This document shows positions 6,728 to 15,909 of a stretch of DNA of 64,000 nt, piece after piece. Both the position numbers and the translations under genes were made by a program. Position 1 is the first letter of the stretch; every line of letters starts with the position of its first letter. The stretch is taken from contig FPIT01000012.1 of the NCBI GenBank assembly GCA_900119285.1, positions 48,574 through 112,573 of the forward strand, in the 5' to 3' direction. The notes beneath the pieces were generated by a model that worked only from the letters and a program-made list of their open reading frames with translations, did not search any database and was not told where the DNA came from. Source of the DNA: Prevotellaceae bacterium HUN156. Lineage in GTDB: Bacteria; Bacteroidota; Bacteroidia; Bacteroidales; Bacteroidaceae.

Positions 6728-8545
6728 ATGAAGAAACTGAAACCTATAGCAATGTGGATAACTGCCCTCTTCGCAGTGGCATTTGTCCTATTGTACTACG
6801 AAGCCGACCTATTATGGAAGGTACAACAACACAACGTTTTCTTTAGCACATCCTTGTTCTTCAAACAGCAAATGGTAGTACCTGGAGGGTTGCTGTCATA
6901 TCTGGGAGCATTCCTTACCCAGCATTTCTATTATCCTTGGGTGGGTGTCATCCTGCTATGTGGTTGTTGGCTACTACTGATGTGGCTGACAGAGAAAGCG
7001 TTTAACATCCCAGAGAAATGGAATGTGCTGACTGTAATTCCTGTAGCCATCCTACTGGTTACGAATATGCAACTGGGCTATTGGATATATGCGATAAAGT
7101 TGAATGGTTTCTTCTATGTAGCTACCCTCGGTCTCATTGCTGCGACAGCCTTGTTATGGACATTTCGGAAACTGCCTAACAAGTTATGGTTGAAAGCGGT
7201 ATTCATTGCCTTAACAGCATTGGCAGGTTATCCGCTAATGGGATGTTACGCCCTGGCAACTGTCATACTGATGGGCATTCTCGTTTGGCGTCAAAACTTC
7301 AAAGAAAAGACCTCAAACCTTATCCTCAGTACAGTGGCACTGCTGAGCGCTATCAGTATACCACTATTCTATTATCGTTTTGTATATTACGAAACCAACT
7401 TCGATGACATCTATAGGGTTGCCTTACCTGTATTCACGATTATAGAAACATATTCAGAATACTACAAGCCCTACTATGTATTGGCAGCCTACTTCCTACT
7501 GCTCACCATACTCTATCGCAATGAGTGGAAAGCTCCCAAGCATCCTGCCATACAGTGGATGATGCAAGGAGTATTGCTGATAGCAGCTGCTGGAGGTGTA
7601 TATCATTTCTGGTATAAGGACACCAACTTCCATCATGAGCTTCGCATGCAACGATGCGTAGAGGATGCCGATTGGGAAGGTGTCATCAATGAAGGAGCGA
7701 AACAAAACGAACAACCTACACGTTCCATTGTGATGATGTATAATCTGGCACTGAGCCGACTGGGACGTCAATGCGACGAAATGTACAGATTCGAAAAAGG
7801 TTCCAGCAAACCTAACACACCATTACCTCTATATATGTATCATATTGCAGGACGCATGATGCTTTATCAATATGGTATGATGAACGAGTGTCATCGCATC
7901 TGCATGGAGGACGGTGTGGAATATGGTTGGAATATGGAGCTGCTGAAATACATGACACGCTGTGCCATCTTCAATAACGAGAAACAAGCAGCAAGGAAGT
8001 TTATCGACATTCTCAAAAACACCTTCTACCACAGCTCGTGGGCAGAACACATGGAGAAGTTGATGAACGACAAGCAGCAACTTGCCAACGACAAGGAGAC
8101 TGGTCCTATCACCCACATGATGCACTACACCAATAAGTTGGATGCTGTTGAGGGATGGGTAGAGAATTGTATTATGACTACACTGGCACAAAACGATGCC
8201 GACGACCTCTATTTCCAAGAGCAGGCAGTGCTTGGCGCTATGTGGACAAGAACCCCCGACTACTTCTGGCCACGCTTTGAGCATTATATGCAGTTGAATG
8301 GCGAGAGAGATGTGCCCCGTATCTTCCAAGAGGCAGCATGGCTCTTTGCTAATCTGCAAGGACAGGAAGGTCTGGATGAATGGGAATTGGCAAAAGGCGT
8401 CAAGGAGAGCTTCTATGACTTCATGAAGATGATGGAGCAATACAAAGCTCAGCCTAACGGTCAAATCAAGCAATACCTATATACTAAGTATAGCGACACC
8501 TATTATTTTGAATTCTTCTTCTTAAGAGATATTACTTACTATTGA
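6728..8545 (+). CDS. DUF6057-type integral membrane protein
   Basis: 605 residues from the ATG at 6728. An upstream in-frame ATG at 6587 would translate the promoter cassette, so it is rejected. The first ~330 residues contain about nine or ten hydrophobic segments; the remainder is soluble and helical, TPR-like. It resembles the Bacteroidales DUF6057 family, whose function is not established. It is followed 1 bp later by a CXXCH lipoprotein gene, and the pair is commonly adjacent in this group as far as I know. It is probably involved in an envelope process together with the next two genes. Confidence 0.75.
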   Translation: MKKLKPIAMWITALFAVAFVLLYYEADLLWKVQQHNVFFSTSLFFKQQMVVPGGLLSYLGAFLTQHFYYPWVGVILLCGCWLLLMWLTEKAFNIPEKWNVLTVIPVAILLVTNMQLGYWIYAIKLNGFFYVATLGLIAATALLWTFRKLPNKLWLKAVFIALTALAGYPLMGCYALATVILMGILVWRQNFKEKTSNLILSTVALLSAISIPLFYYRFVYYETNFDDIYRVALPVFTIIETYSEYYKPYYVLAAYFLLLTILYRNEWKAPKHPAIQWMMQGVLLIAAAGGVYHFWYKDTNFHHELRMQRCVEDADWEGVINEGAKQNEQPTRSIVMMYNLALSRLGRQCDEMYRFEKGSSKPNTPLPLYMYHIAGRMMLYQYGMMNECHRICMEDGVEYGWNMELLKYMTRCAIFNNEKQAARKFIDILKNTFYHSSWAEHMEKLMNDKQQLANDKETGPITHMMHYTNKLDAVEGWVENCIMTTLAQNDADDLYFQEQAVLGAMWTRTPDYFWPRFEHYMQLNGERDVPRIFQEAAWLFANLQGQEGLDEWELAKGVKESFYDFMKMMEQYKAQPNGQIKQYLYTKYSDTYYFEFFFLRDITYY

Positions 8546-8546
8546 T

Positions 8547-10043
8547 ATGAAAAAGTTCCTTATTCTTTCCGCAGCAGCAACACTGTTGATGGCCTGCGGA
8601 AGCAAGATACCTGAGCAGTTCAGCGAGTCAGACGACCTACCCAACATTTATCCAGACTATACCAATGTCACCGTACCTATCAATATAGCACCGCTAACCT
8701 TCGAGATGGACGGCAAGGTGGAAGGTATGGTTACCAAACTGACAGCTGGCGACGAAGAGATTATTTGCGATGGCAGAAAGGTACAACCAGATGCTGATGA
8801 CTGGAAGCTACTGACAGAGAGTGCCAAGGGAAATGCCATCAAGGTGGAGGTATTTGTAGAGAAAAACGACCAATGGACACGCTTCAAGCCTTTCAACATC
8901 TACGTATCGCCCGACTCCATTGACCCCTATATCAGTTATCGTCTTATCTCTCCATCGTATGTCACTTACGAAGAGCTGACCATCAATCAGCGTTGTCTTG
9001 AGAACTACGACGAGAGCGTTATCTACGACAATATGCTTTGCTCAGAAGGTGCTAACGGACAATGTATCAACTGTCATAACTTCCAACAATACAATCCTGA
9101 CAGAATGCAGTTTCATGCACGTCAGAACATGGGCGGAACAATCATTGCCTGCGATGGAGACATCCAAAAGATAGATATGCGCAACGACTCCATTCTCTCG
9201 GCTGGTGTCTATCCCACTTGGCATCCTTGGCTAAAATATATCGTCTATTCTACGAATATGACAGCTCAGATTTTCCACTCTGTGGATCCCAACAAGATTG
9301 AGGTCTTTGATACCGAGAGTGATCTGATAGCCTATGACTTGGAGAAGAACGAGGTGACTAACATAGAGAACGATCCTACAGAACTGGAATGTTTCCCATT
9401 CTGGGCTCCCGATGGTAAAACGCTCTACTATTGCAGCGCTCACTTTGAATATAAAGACACCATTGATCATGGTAAAGAGTTGATTATGCGTAATGAAGAG
9501 GTGAAATACAACCTTTATAAGAAGCGTTTCAATCCTGAAACTATGCAGTTTGGTCCACGTGAGTTGGTATTTGCTGCCGACTCTCTCGGCAAGAGTGCCA
9601 CACTGCCACGCATCTCACCAGATGGTCGCTATCTGATGTTCACCTTGGCTAAGTCTGGCGTCTTCCACATCTGGCACCACGATGCCGACCTCTGGATGTT
9701 GGATCTCAAAACTGGCAAGATGCGCAACATGGAAGAAATCAACTCACCCGATACCGAGAGCTATCACTCATGGTCAAGCAATGGTCGCTGGGTGGTATTC
9801 AGCAGTCGTCGTTACGACAGCAACTACACCCGCCCATACATTGTCCACATTGACAGTAACGGCCATGCTGGCAAACCTTTCGAACTGCCTTGCGCAGATC
9901 CAGACTATCATCGTCAGTTCTTGAAGTGTTACAATATTCCAGAGTTTATGCGCGGTCCTGTAACCATCAAGCCACAACAGTTTGCCGATGCACTGAAACA
10001 AGAAGCCCGACCAGTAAAATACGTTGAGCACAACAGTAAATAA
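8547..10043 (+). CDS. TolB/PD40-type lipoprotein with CXXCH motif
   Basis: 498 residues. The lipobox LLMAC puts a lipidated Cys at residue 17, so it is likely membrane-anchored and periplasmic. Beta-propeller PD40 motifs recur (FPFWAPDGKTLYYCS, LPRISPDGRYLMFTLA, YHSWSSNGRWVVFSSRR). A CINCH sequence at residues 173-177 fits a covalent c-type heme site, with further Cys residues nearby (MLCSEG, IIACDG). Homologues are often labelled cytochrome c biosynthesis proteins, but nothing here proves that. It is translationally coupled to the membrane protein upstream. It ends 121 bp before an outer-membrane barrel gene, and that gap holds nested inverted repeats. Confidence 0.75.
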   Translation: MKKFLILSAAATLLMACGSKIPEQFSESDDLPNIYPDYTNVTVPINIAPLTFEMDGKVEGMVTKLTAGDEEIICDGRKVQPDADDWKLLTESAKGNAIKVEVFVEKNDQWTRFKPFNIYVSPDSIDPYISYRLISPSYVTYEELTINQRCLENYDESVIYDNMLCSEGANGQCINCHNFQQYNPDRMQFHARQNMGGTIIACDGDIQKIDMRNDSILSAGVYPTWHPWLKYIVYSTNMTAQIFHSVDPNKIEVFDTESDLIAYDLEKNEVTNIENDPTELECFPFWAPDGKTLYYCSAHFEYKDTIDHGKELIMRNEEVKYNLYKKRFNPETMQFGPRELVFAADSLGKSATLPRISPDGRYLMFTLAKSGVFHIWHHDADLWMLDLKTGKMRNMEEINSPDTESYHSWSSNGRWVVFSSRRYDSNYTRPYIVHIDSNGHAGKPFELPCADPDYHRQFLKCYNIPEFMRGPVTIKPQQFADALKQEARPVKYVEHNSK

Positions 10044-10048
10044 CAGCG

Positions 10049-10186
10049 GGGTTGATAGACGGTTTTTTAGTTAAATAAACCAAAAAAAAAGTGTTAGCTT
10101 TTTACTAATTATGATTAGGAGTGTCTTATAATAAACAACAAATCCCACTAAAAGCTAAACACTTGTGAAATATCGTCTATCAACCC
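10049..10186. repeat. Nested inverted repeats enclosing a GTG start
   Basis: Outer arms GGGTTGATAGACG (10049-10061) and CGTCTATCAACCC (10174-10186) match over 13 bp. Inner arms AAGTGTTAGCTTTT (10089-10102) and its complement (10150-10164) match over 14 bp with one bulged A. The inner right arm ends at the base before the GTG start (10165), and the outer right arm lies inside codons 4-8 of the barrel gene. Confidence 0.85.
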
Positions 10187-13100
10187 TTATCTTTGCCTGT
10201 TGGTATAGTATCATACTGGCAAGCGCCCAAACCACTTCTATGTCTGCACGTATTGTTGATGCAGACTCCGATGAGGCTTTGGAGAAAGCCACCTCACAAC
10301 TATATCGTATCTCTCAGCGTCAGGGGCATCGCGATACCACCTTTGTAACAGGTAAGTTCTCTGACCATGAAGGAAATATCGTTTTCAATAATCTGCAGTC
10401 TGGCAACTATCTACTGCGCATATCGTTTCTCGGCTATAAGAACATTAACAAGAGTTTTCATGCTAATGGTACTGATGCCATAGCATTGGGACGTATCCGA
10501 ATGCAGGCTGATGCTCAGCAGCTAAAAGAGACTGTGGTAACAGCCAATTTGCCTAAGATGTTGGTGAAGGATGACACCGTTGTATATAATGCCGATGCCT
10601 TCCGAGTGCCAGAAGGAAGCGTCATTGAGTCGTTGGTAGAAGCACTGCCTGGTGCCAAGATTGATGACGACGGAAAGATTAGCATCAATGGTAAGAGTGT
10701 AAGGAAATTTAAGATGGACGGTCGCGACTTCATGACAGGCAACAATGATGCCGTGATGAAGAACCTGCCCTCGTATGTGGTGGACCAAGTGAAAGCCTAC
10801 GACGAGAAGAGCGACCTGTCGAGAATGACAGGATTGGATGATGGCAACGATGACTTTGTATTGGAATTCGTTACCAAAAAGAGCGTCCGAAAAGGACTGC
10901 AAGCTAATCCTGATATCGGCTATGGTACTGAGGGACGCTATGGTATTCGTCTGACAGCCATGAAACCTTTTGGCGATATGCGATACACGTTTATGGGTAA
11001 TGCCAACAACGTGAATGACCGTAACTTCACTGGTCGTGGAGGAAGAGGACGCGGCAATGGTCAGGGACAACGCGAGACGAAGACGGCTGCGCTTGATGCA
11101 AGCTATGAGAATAAGAAAGTGAAATGGAGCGGACGTGTGACATGGAACCACGCAGATACCGACAACTGGAACAGAACGGCATCAGAGAGTTTCGTTAATA
11201 CACGTGGCGGTGCCTTCTCAAACAGCATCAGTCAAAGCTATTCGCGCAACAACAACTGGACGGGTAATATGAACCTGCAATGGACTATCGACTCTGTGAC
11301 AACCTTGTCGTTCCGTCCTGACGTAAGCTATCAGACCAGTGATAGTCGTGACTTCTCTACTTCGGCAGCCTTTAATGCTGATCCTTACTTACATGTCACT
11401 GACCCACTGAGTACTGAGGGACTGCAAGCCATGCAACAGAAAGGATTAGTGGTGAACAGCAGACAGAATAAAGGATTGGGGTATAATGACAATGCAAACG
11501 TCAACGGCCAGTTGCAGATATACCGCCGACTTGGCTCTAAAGGTCGTAACATCGCACTAAGTTCTCAATTCAGCTATCGCAACGGCAACAGCCAAAATGC
11601 CAGTCTCTCAGCTGTGCATTTGTATCAAGAGAAAAACAAGCAAGGTGAAGACTCTACCTACCAAACAAACCGCTATACCAATTCAGCAGACCATCAACTA
11701 AGTTACTCGTTGGGGTTCACCTACACAGAGCCTCTACTGCTCTTCAAAGCTAATGAAGAACCAGAAATGATGGGTATGCCAGGAATGCCACAGATGGGCG
11801 GTCCATTTGGTGGTGGAAATCGCGGTGGAAATCGTGGAAGAAGGAACTTCGGACAGCAAGGTATCTTCCTACAGCTGAACTATCGCTATCGTTATAGCCA
11901 TCAGAAGAATGATCCTTCTACCTATGACTTCCCCGACTATAGTGATGAGGCCTTTAATAGTGTGCTACAAGACTATCGCCAATGGACAGCACTCTTCGGA
12001 TTCTTGGAGAATCCATACGAATCATATCTAAGCAAAGACCTCACACGCTATTCTGAGCGTACGGAATATGGACATAATGCTGATGTTCAGCTGCGCTTTA
12101 TTCGTAATAAGGTGAACATGAGCATGGGCGTATCTTTCCAACCAGAGAAGTCACATTATATTCAGCAATATCTTGGAAAGCCAGTAGATACGGTTCGTAC
12201 CGTAACTACCATATCGCCTACTATGGATTTGCGCATACGCTTCAATCAGCAGACCAATCTGCAGTTGAACTTCCGAGGACAGACACAACAGCCCAACATC
12301 ACTCAGTTGCTCGACATCTATGATGACACTAATCCGCTGAACATCACAATGGGTAATCCCGGACTGAAGCCCTCGTTTACAACCAATCTGCGTGCTAACT
12401 TCCAGATGATGCGACAGACTAAGTTTGTGGCTGACAGCATGGGATTCCAGATACCAAAAGCACAAAGGCACTGGAGTTTTAATGCCAATGCTTCATGGCA
12501 GACCACCAGCAACTCTATCGGTAATATCGTGACATATAACGAGAAAACGGGTGGACGCATCTCTCGACCCGAGAATATCAACGGTAACTGGAGCACCAAC
12601 CTCGGCATGAGTTTCAATATCGGACTTGACACACTGAATCGTTGGGACATCAGTGGTTCTATTGATGGACGCTACGACCATCGTATAGGATATGTGAATC
12701 TGAACCGCACAGCAGAGCCAGACCGCAATGTCACTCATACCTATAACCTCGCACCATCCGTATCTCTCAGCTATCGCAACTCATGGCTCAGCTTCTCACT
12801 GAATGGGCGCACCACCTATGCCCGCACTGAGAATCGTCTGCAGGCATCCAATAATCTGACTACATGGAACTACTCGTATGGTGGTAACACGAAGATTACC
12901 TTCCCATGGGGCACCAACCTAAGTACCGACTTCCATGTATTCAGCAAGCGCGGCTATAGTGATGCCACGCTGAATACTGACGAACTAATATGGAATGCGC
13001 AACTATCGCAGAGTTTCCTGCGTGGCAAGCCCCTGACTATCATGCTGCAATGGTATGATATTCTGCACGAACAAACCAACTTCTCACGCATGGTCAATGC

Positions 13101-13314
13101 CAATGGATGGCGCGACCAAGAGGTTAACGCCATCACAAGTTATGCCATGCTGCACGTCAGCTATCGACTGAACCTCTTCGGTAATGGTAACAACCGTGGT
13201 GGACGTGGCAGATGGGGCGACAGACCTCGTGGCGGATTCGGCGATGGTCCTCGCGGTGGATTTGGAGGCGGTCCTGGTGGATTTGGCGGAGGCATGCCAC
13301 CAGGTGCCTTCTAA
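10165..13314 (+). CDS. Outer-membrane beta-barrel protein (TonB-receptor-like, OMP_b-brl_3)
   Basis: 1049 residues. The start is the GTG at 10165; an in-frame stop lies just upstream and the next Met would remove the signal peptide (ends ILASA). A CarboxypepD_reg-like domain (residues ~25-110, GNYLLRISFLGYKNINKSF) precedes a plug-like region (DTVVYNADAFRVPEGSVIESLVEALPG is its core, ~135-260) and a long beta-barrel. Gly-rich insertions occur near residue 535 and at the C-terminus (GGRGRWGDRPRGGFGDG). It may import a substrate or act as an assembly or export partner; the ligand is not predictable. It lies downstream of the DUF6057/TolB pair, and its start is embedded in inverted repeats, suggesting translational control. 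Confidence 0.85.
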   Translation: MKYRLSTLIFACWYSIILASAQTTSMSARIVDADSDEALEKATSQLYRISQRQGHRDTTFVTGKFSDHEGNIVFNNLQSGNYLLRISFLGYKNINKSFHANGTDAIALGRIRMQADAQQLKETVVTANLPKMLVKDDTVVYNADAFRVPEGSVIESLVEALPGAKIDDDGKISINGKSVRKFKMDGRDFMTGNNDAVMKNLPSYVVDQVKAYDEKSDLSRMTGLDDGNDDFVLEFVTKKSVRKGLQANPDIGYGTEGRYGIRLTAMKPFGDMRYTFMGNANNVNDRNFTGRGGRGRGNGQGQRETKTAALDASYENKKVKWSGRVTWNHADTDNWNRTASESFVNTRGGAFSNSISQSYSRNNNWTGNMNLQWTIDSVTTLSFRPDVSYQTSDSRDFSTSAAFNADPYLHVTDPLSTEGLQAMQQKGLVVNSRQNKGLGYNDNANVNGQLQIYRRLGSKGRNIALSSQFSYRNGNSQNASLSAVHLYQEKNKQGEDSTYQTNRYTNSADHQLSYSLGFTYTEPLLLFKANEEPEMMGMPGMPQMGGPFGGGNRGGNRGRRNFGQQGIFLQLNYRYRYSHQKNDPSTYDFPDYSDEAFNSVLQDYRQWTALFGFLENPYESYLSKDLTRYSERTEYGHNADVQLRFIRNKVNMSMGVSFQPEKSHYIQQYLGKPVDTVRTVTTISPTMDLRIRFNQQTNLQLNFRGQTQQPNITQLLDIYDDTNPLNITMGNPGLKPSFTTNLRANFQMMRQTKFVADSMGFQIPKAQRHWSFNANASWQTTSNSIGNIVTYNEKTGGRISRPENINGNWSTNLGMSFNIGLDTLNRWDISGSIDGRYDHRIGYVNLNRTAEPDRNVTHTYNLAPSVSLSYRNSWLSFSLNGRTTYARTENRLQASNNLTTWNYSYGGNTKITFPWGTNLSTDFHVFSKRGYSDATLNTDELIWNAQLSQSFLRGKPLTIMLQWYDILHEQTNFSRMVNANGWRDQEVNAITSYAMLHVSYRLNLFGNGNNRGGRGRWGDRPRGGFGDGPRGGFGGGPGGFGGGMPPGAF

Positions 13315-13332
13315 GTTAAATTGGTAAGTTAT

Positions 13333-13710
13333 TTAATCAACACTTACAATCTCACGACCAAATGGTGTCAGTGCGATAGCAGCTAACTTGAAATGTTGCT
13401 TACCAAAAGGTATACCAATAATGGTGATGCAGAAGATTGTTCCCCATATTGCATGACCTACAGCAATCCAGATTCCACCAATCAGGAACCACAGCACATT
13501 CATGCCTGTGTTCAGACAACCTGTTTCTTGTCCTTTGACACGTACGTCACGACCGAATGGCCACAAACACAATGAAGACAGTTTCAAAATCTGCCAACCG
13601 AAAGGAATACCAATAATGGTAATCATCAACAAAAGGCCTGAGAATACATAGCCTAACGCCATAAAGAAACCTCCGAAAAGGACCCAAATAATGTTTCCTA
13701 AGATTTTCAT
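13333..13710 (-). CDS. yccF: YccF-type inner membrane protein
   Basis: 125 residues with two repeats of the pattern IIGIPFGxQxxKLxxxxLxPFGRxxV, diagnostic of the YccF (DUF307) family. Three or four hydrophobic segments suggest an inner-membrane location. Function is not established. It converges on the barrel gene 18 bp away and has its own promoter at 13751-13758. Confidence 0.92.
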   Translation of the reverse strand: MKILGNIIWVLFGGFFMALGYVFSGLLLMITIIGIPFGWQILKLSSLCLWPFGRDVRVKGQETGCLNTGMNVLWFLIGGIWIAVGHAIWGTIFCITIIGIPFGKQHFKLAAIALTPFGREIVSVD

Positions 13711-13750
13711 AATGTTAGTAATTTTAAGTTTTTAATATTGGATTCAGGGG

Positions 13751-13758
13751 CAAATATA
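13751..13758 (-). promoter_or_regulatory. -7 element for yccF
   Basis: Minus-strand TATATTTG, 41 bp upstream of the ATG. Confidence 0.7.
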
Positions 13759-13811
13759 GTGAAAATATTTGGAATTAAGAAGAAAAACAAAGTTTTTCTC
13801 TCTTTTATTCG

Positions 13812-13968
13812 TATCTTTGACTTTGTCGAAAATACTCTCGTTCGGAAATACTCAAATAAATTTGGTAGTTCACTCACTTATTCGTATCTTTGAGACAAAT
13901 CTCGAAAATACTCTCGTTCGGAAATACTCAAATAAATTTGGTATTTCACTCACTTATTCGTATCTTTG
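13812..13968 (+). promoter_or_regulatory. Tandem-promoter leader cassette B (three promoters)
   Basis: TATCTTTG occurs at 13812-13819, 13885-13892 and 13961-13968. A 67-bp direct repeat with one mismatch (13826-13892 and 13902-13968) ends in the second and third -7 elements. Each unit carries CGAAAATACTCTCGTTCGG and an imperfect hairpin, then CACTTATTCGTATCTTTG. It drives the cupin lipoprotein gene. The intergenic stretch 13711-14025 holds only this and the yccF promoter. Confidence 0.75.
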
Positions 13969-14025
13969 CAGGCAAACAAGGAAAATGGTATAACACCAAC
14001 AAATATAACTAAAAACCCAAAAATC

Positions 14026-14499
14026 ATGATGAAACAAATGAAAAATTGGATGTTTGCTGCCATTCTTTTCGGTAGTTCTATGGTCTACATGTCGGCATGC
14101 AGTGAATCTAAAGCTAATGAAAAAGAATCAGAACAGGTAGTGAAGAGTGAAGAACTGATACGCACCTCGCAGAGTTGGGATGGTGTAGAACTGCCAGACT
14201 ATTTGCAGGGACGACCAGAACTAGTAGCAGTGAAATATGAGTTTCCAGCAGGACAAAAACTCGGCTGGCACCACCACCCCGTTATGAACTATGGAATTCT
14301 GGTGCAAGGAGAACTGACCATCATCGGACAGGACGGCAAAGAGAAAGTGGTGCATGAGGGCGAACCCGTAGTAGAAATGGTAAACACCATCCACCACGGA
14401 GAGAACCGAGGAGACAAACCCGTCATCCTATATATGTTTTATCTCTCACAAAAGGATCTTCCACTGGCTGTACAGCACCCCGAAATTCCACTGGAATAA
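14026..14499 (+). CDS. Cupin-domain lipoprotein
   Basis: About 157 residues from the first ATG of an ATGATG pair; the upstream in-frame ATG at 13966 lies in the promoter and is rejected. The lipobox is VYMSAC. The cupin core shows metal-type histidines in GWHHHPVMNYGILVQGELTI, and IHHGENRGDKP forms the second motif. It is likely a periplasmic lipid-anchored metal-binding cupin; the reaction or ligand is unknown. It is monocistronic, behind an unusual three-promoter leader. Confidence 0.82.
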   Translation: MMKQMKNWMFAAILFGSSMVYMSACSESKANEKESEQVVKSEELIRTSQSWDGVELPDYLQGRPELVAVKYEFPAGQKLGWHHHPVMNYGILVQGELTIIGQDGKEKVVHEGEPVVEMVNTIHHGENRGDKPVILYMFYLSQKDLPLAVQHPEIPLE

Positions 14500-14571
14500 C
14501 ATCACAAGAATCATCTGAAAGTGGTCATGAAACTATAAGAATAAAAATTTGGTCAGCTCGTTTTTTATTCG

Positions 14572-14579
14572 TACCTTTG
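14572..14579 (+). promoter_or_regulatory. -7 element for DUF1015 gene
   Basis: TACCTTTG preceded by GCTCGTTTTTTATTCG, the extended form seen at other promoters in the window, 45 bp upstream of the ATG. Confidence 0.75.
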
Positions 14580-14624
14580 TGCACTATAAAAATGTGTACA
14601 ATCATTTAATTAATAATATTCATC

Positions 14625-15872
14625 ATGGCCATTGTAAAACCATTTAAGGGTATACGCCCACCAAAAGATTTGGTGGAGCAGGTAGAAAGTCGCCCATACG
14701 ACGTGCTGGACTCAGAAGAGGCTCGCGCTGAAGCTGGCGACAACGAGAAGAGTCTGTATCACATCATCAAGCCTGAGATTGACTTCCCCGTAGGCACTTC
14801 AGAGTATGATCCGAAGGTATACGAGAAAGCTGCCGAGAACTTCCAGAAGTTCCAAGATAAAGGCTGGCTGGTGCAGGATGAGAAAGAACACTACTACATC
14901 TATGCACAGACCATGAATGGTAAGACGCAGTATGGTTTAGTAGTCTGCGCTCATACTGACGACTATATGGCTGGTCGCATCAAGAAGCACGAGCTAACTC
15001 GTCGCGACAAGGAAGAAGACCGCATGAAGCATGTTCGTGTGAACAATGCGAACATTGAGCCAGTATTCTTTGCTTATCCTGACAACGAAGTTCTGAATAC
15101 ACTGATTATGCGCTATGCCGCTACTAAGCCTGAATACGACTTCGTCGCTCCTATCGATGGTTTCCGCCATCAGTTCTGGGTAATCTCTGACGAGAAGGAT
15201 ATGCAAACCATTACTGATGAGTTTGCCAAAATGCCTTCTATGTATATCGCCGACGGTCACCATCGCTCTGCAGCAGCAGCTCTCGTAGGTGCTGAGAAGC
15301 AGAAACAGAATCCCAATCACAAAGGTGACGAGGAATATAACTTCTTCATGGCTGTATGCTTCCAAGCAAGCCAGTTGACTATCCTCGACTACAACCGTGT
15401 AGTAAAAGACCTGAATGGTCTCTCGTCAGAGGAGTTCCTGGCAGCTTTGCAAGTAAACTTCTTGGTAGAGGACAAAGGTACAGAGATTTACAAGCCTCAG
15501 CAGTTGCATGAGTTCTCACTCTATCTCGATGAACACTGGTATAGCCTGAAAGCGAAGGAAGGAACCTATGACAATAGCGATCCTATCGGTGTGCTCGATG
15601 TAGATATCTCCAGCCGCCTGATTCTCGACGAGATTCTGAACATCGGCGACCTGCGTAGCAGCAAGCGCATTGATTTCGTTGGCGGTCTGCGCGGTCTCGG
15701 AGAATTGAAGCGTCGTGTAGACAGTGGCGAGATGCGTGCAGCCTTGGCACTCTATCCTGTATCTATGAAGCAGATTATGGATATTGCAGACAGCGGCAAA
15801 ATCATGCCTCCAAAGGCTACTTGGTTTGAACCGAAGTTGCGCTCTGGACTGGTGATTCATAAGCTAGGATAA
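14625..15872 (+). CDS. DUF1015 family protein
   Basis: 415 residues of the DUF1015 family. The family opening VKPFKGIRPPKDLVEQVESRPYDV is divided here as residues 4-27, and the core motif YIADGHHRSAAA (near residue 205) is typical. It is cytoplasmic and uncharacterised biochemically. In many Bacteroidales this gene lies directly after serC-serA; here it is 12.5 kb away, consistent with insertion or rearrangement of the intervening region (from memory, not tested). Its stop lies inside a period-10 CTAG array. Confidence 0.88.
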   Translation: MAIVKPFKGIRPPKDLVEQVESRPYDVLDSEEARAEAGDNEKSLYHIIKPEIDFPVGTSEYDPKVYEKAAENFQKFQDKGWLVQDEKEHYYIYAQTMNGKTQYGLVVCAHTDDYMAGRIKKHELTRRDKEEDRMKHVRVNNANIEPVFFAYPDNEVLNTLIMRYAATKPEYDFVAPIDGFRHQFWVISDEKDMQTITDEFAKMPSMYIADGHHRSAAAALVGAEKQKQNPNHKGDEEYNFFMAVCFQASQLTILDYNRVVKDLNGLSSEEFLAALQVNFLVEDKGTEIYKPQQLHEFSLYLDEHWYSLKAKEGTYDNSDPIGVLDVDISSRLILDEILNIGDLRSSKRIDFVGGLRGLGELKRRVDSGEMRAALALYPVSMKQIMDIADSGKIMPPKATWFEPKLRSGLVIHKLG

Positions 15873-15897
15873 CCTAGGAAATCCTAGGAAGCCCTAG
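15864..15897. repeat. CTAG array, four units, period 10
   Basis: CTAG begins at 15864, 15874, 15884 and 15894, exactly 10 bp apart, with differing 6-bp spacers. It straddles the DUF1015 stop codon and fills the gap before yigZ. Confidence 0.9.
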
Positions 15898-15909
15898 AAA
15901 AAGACAATA

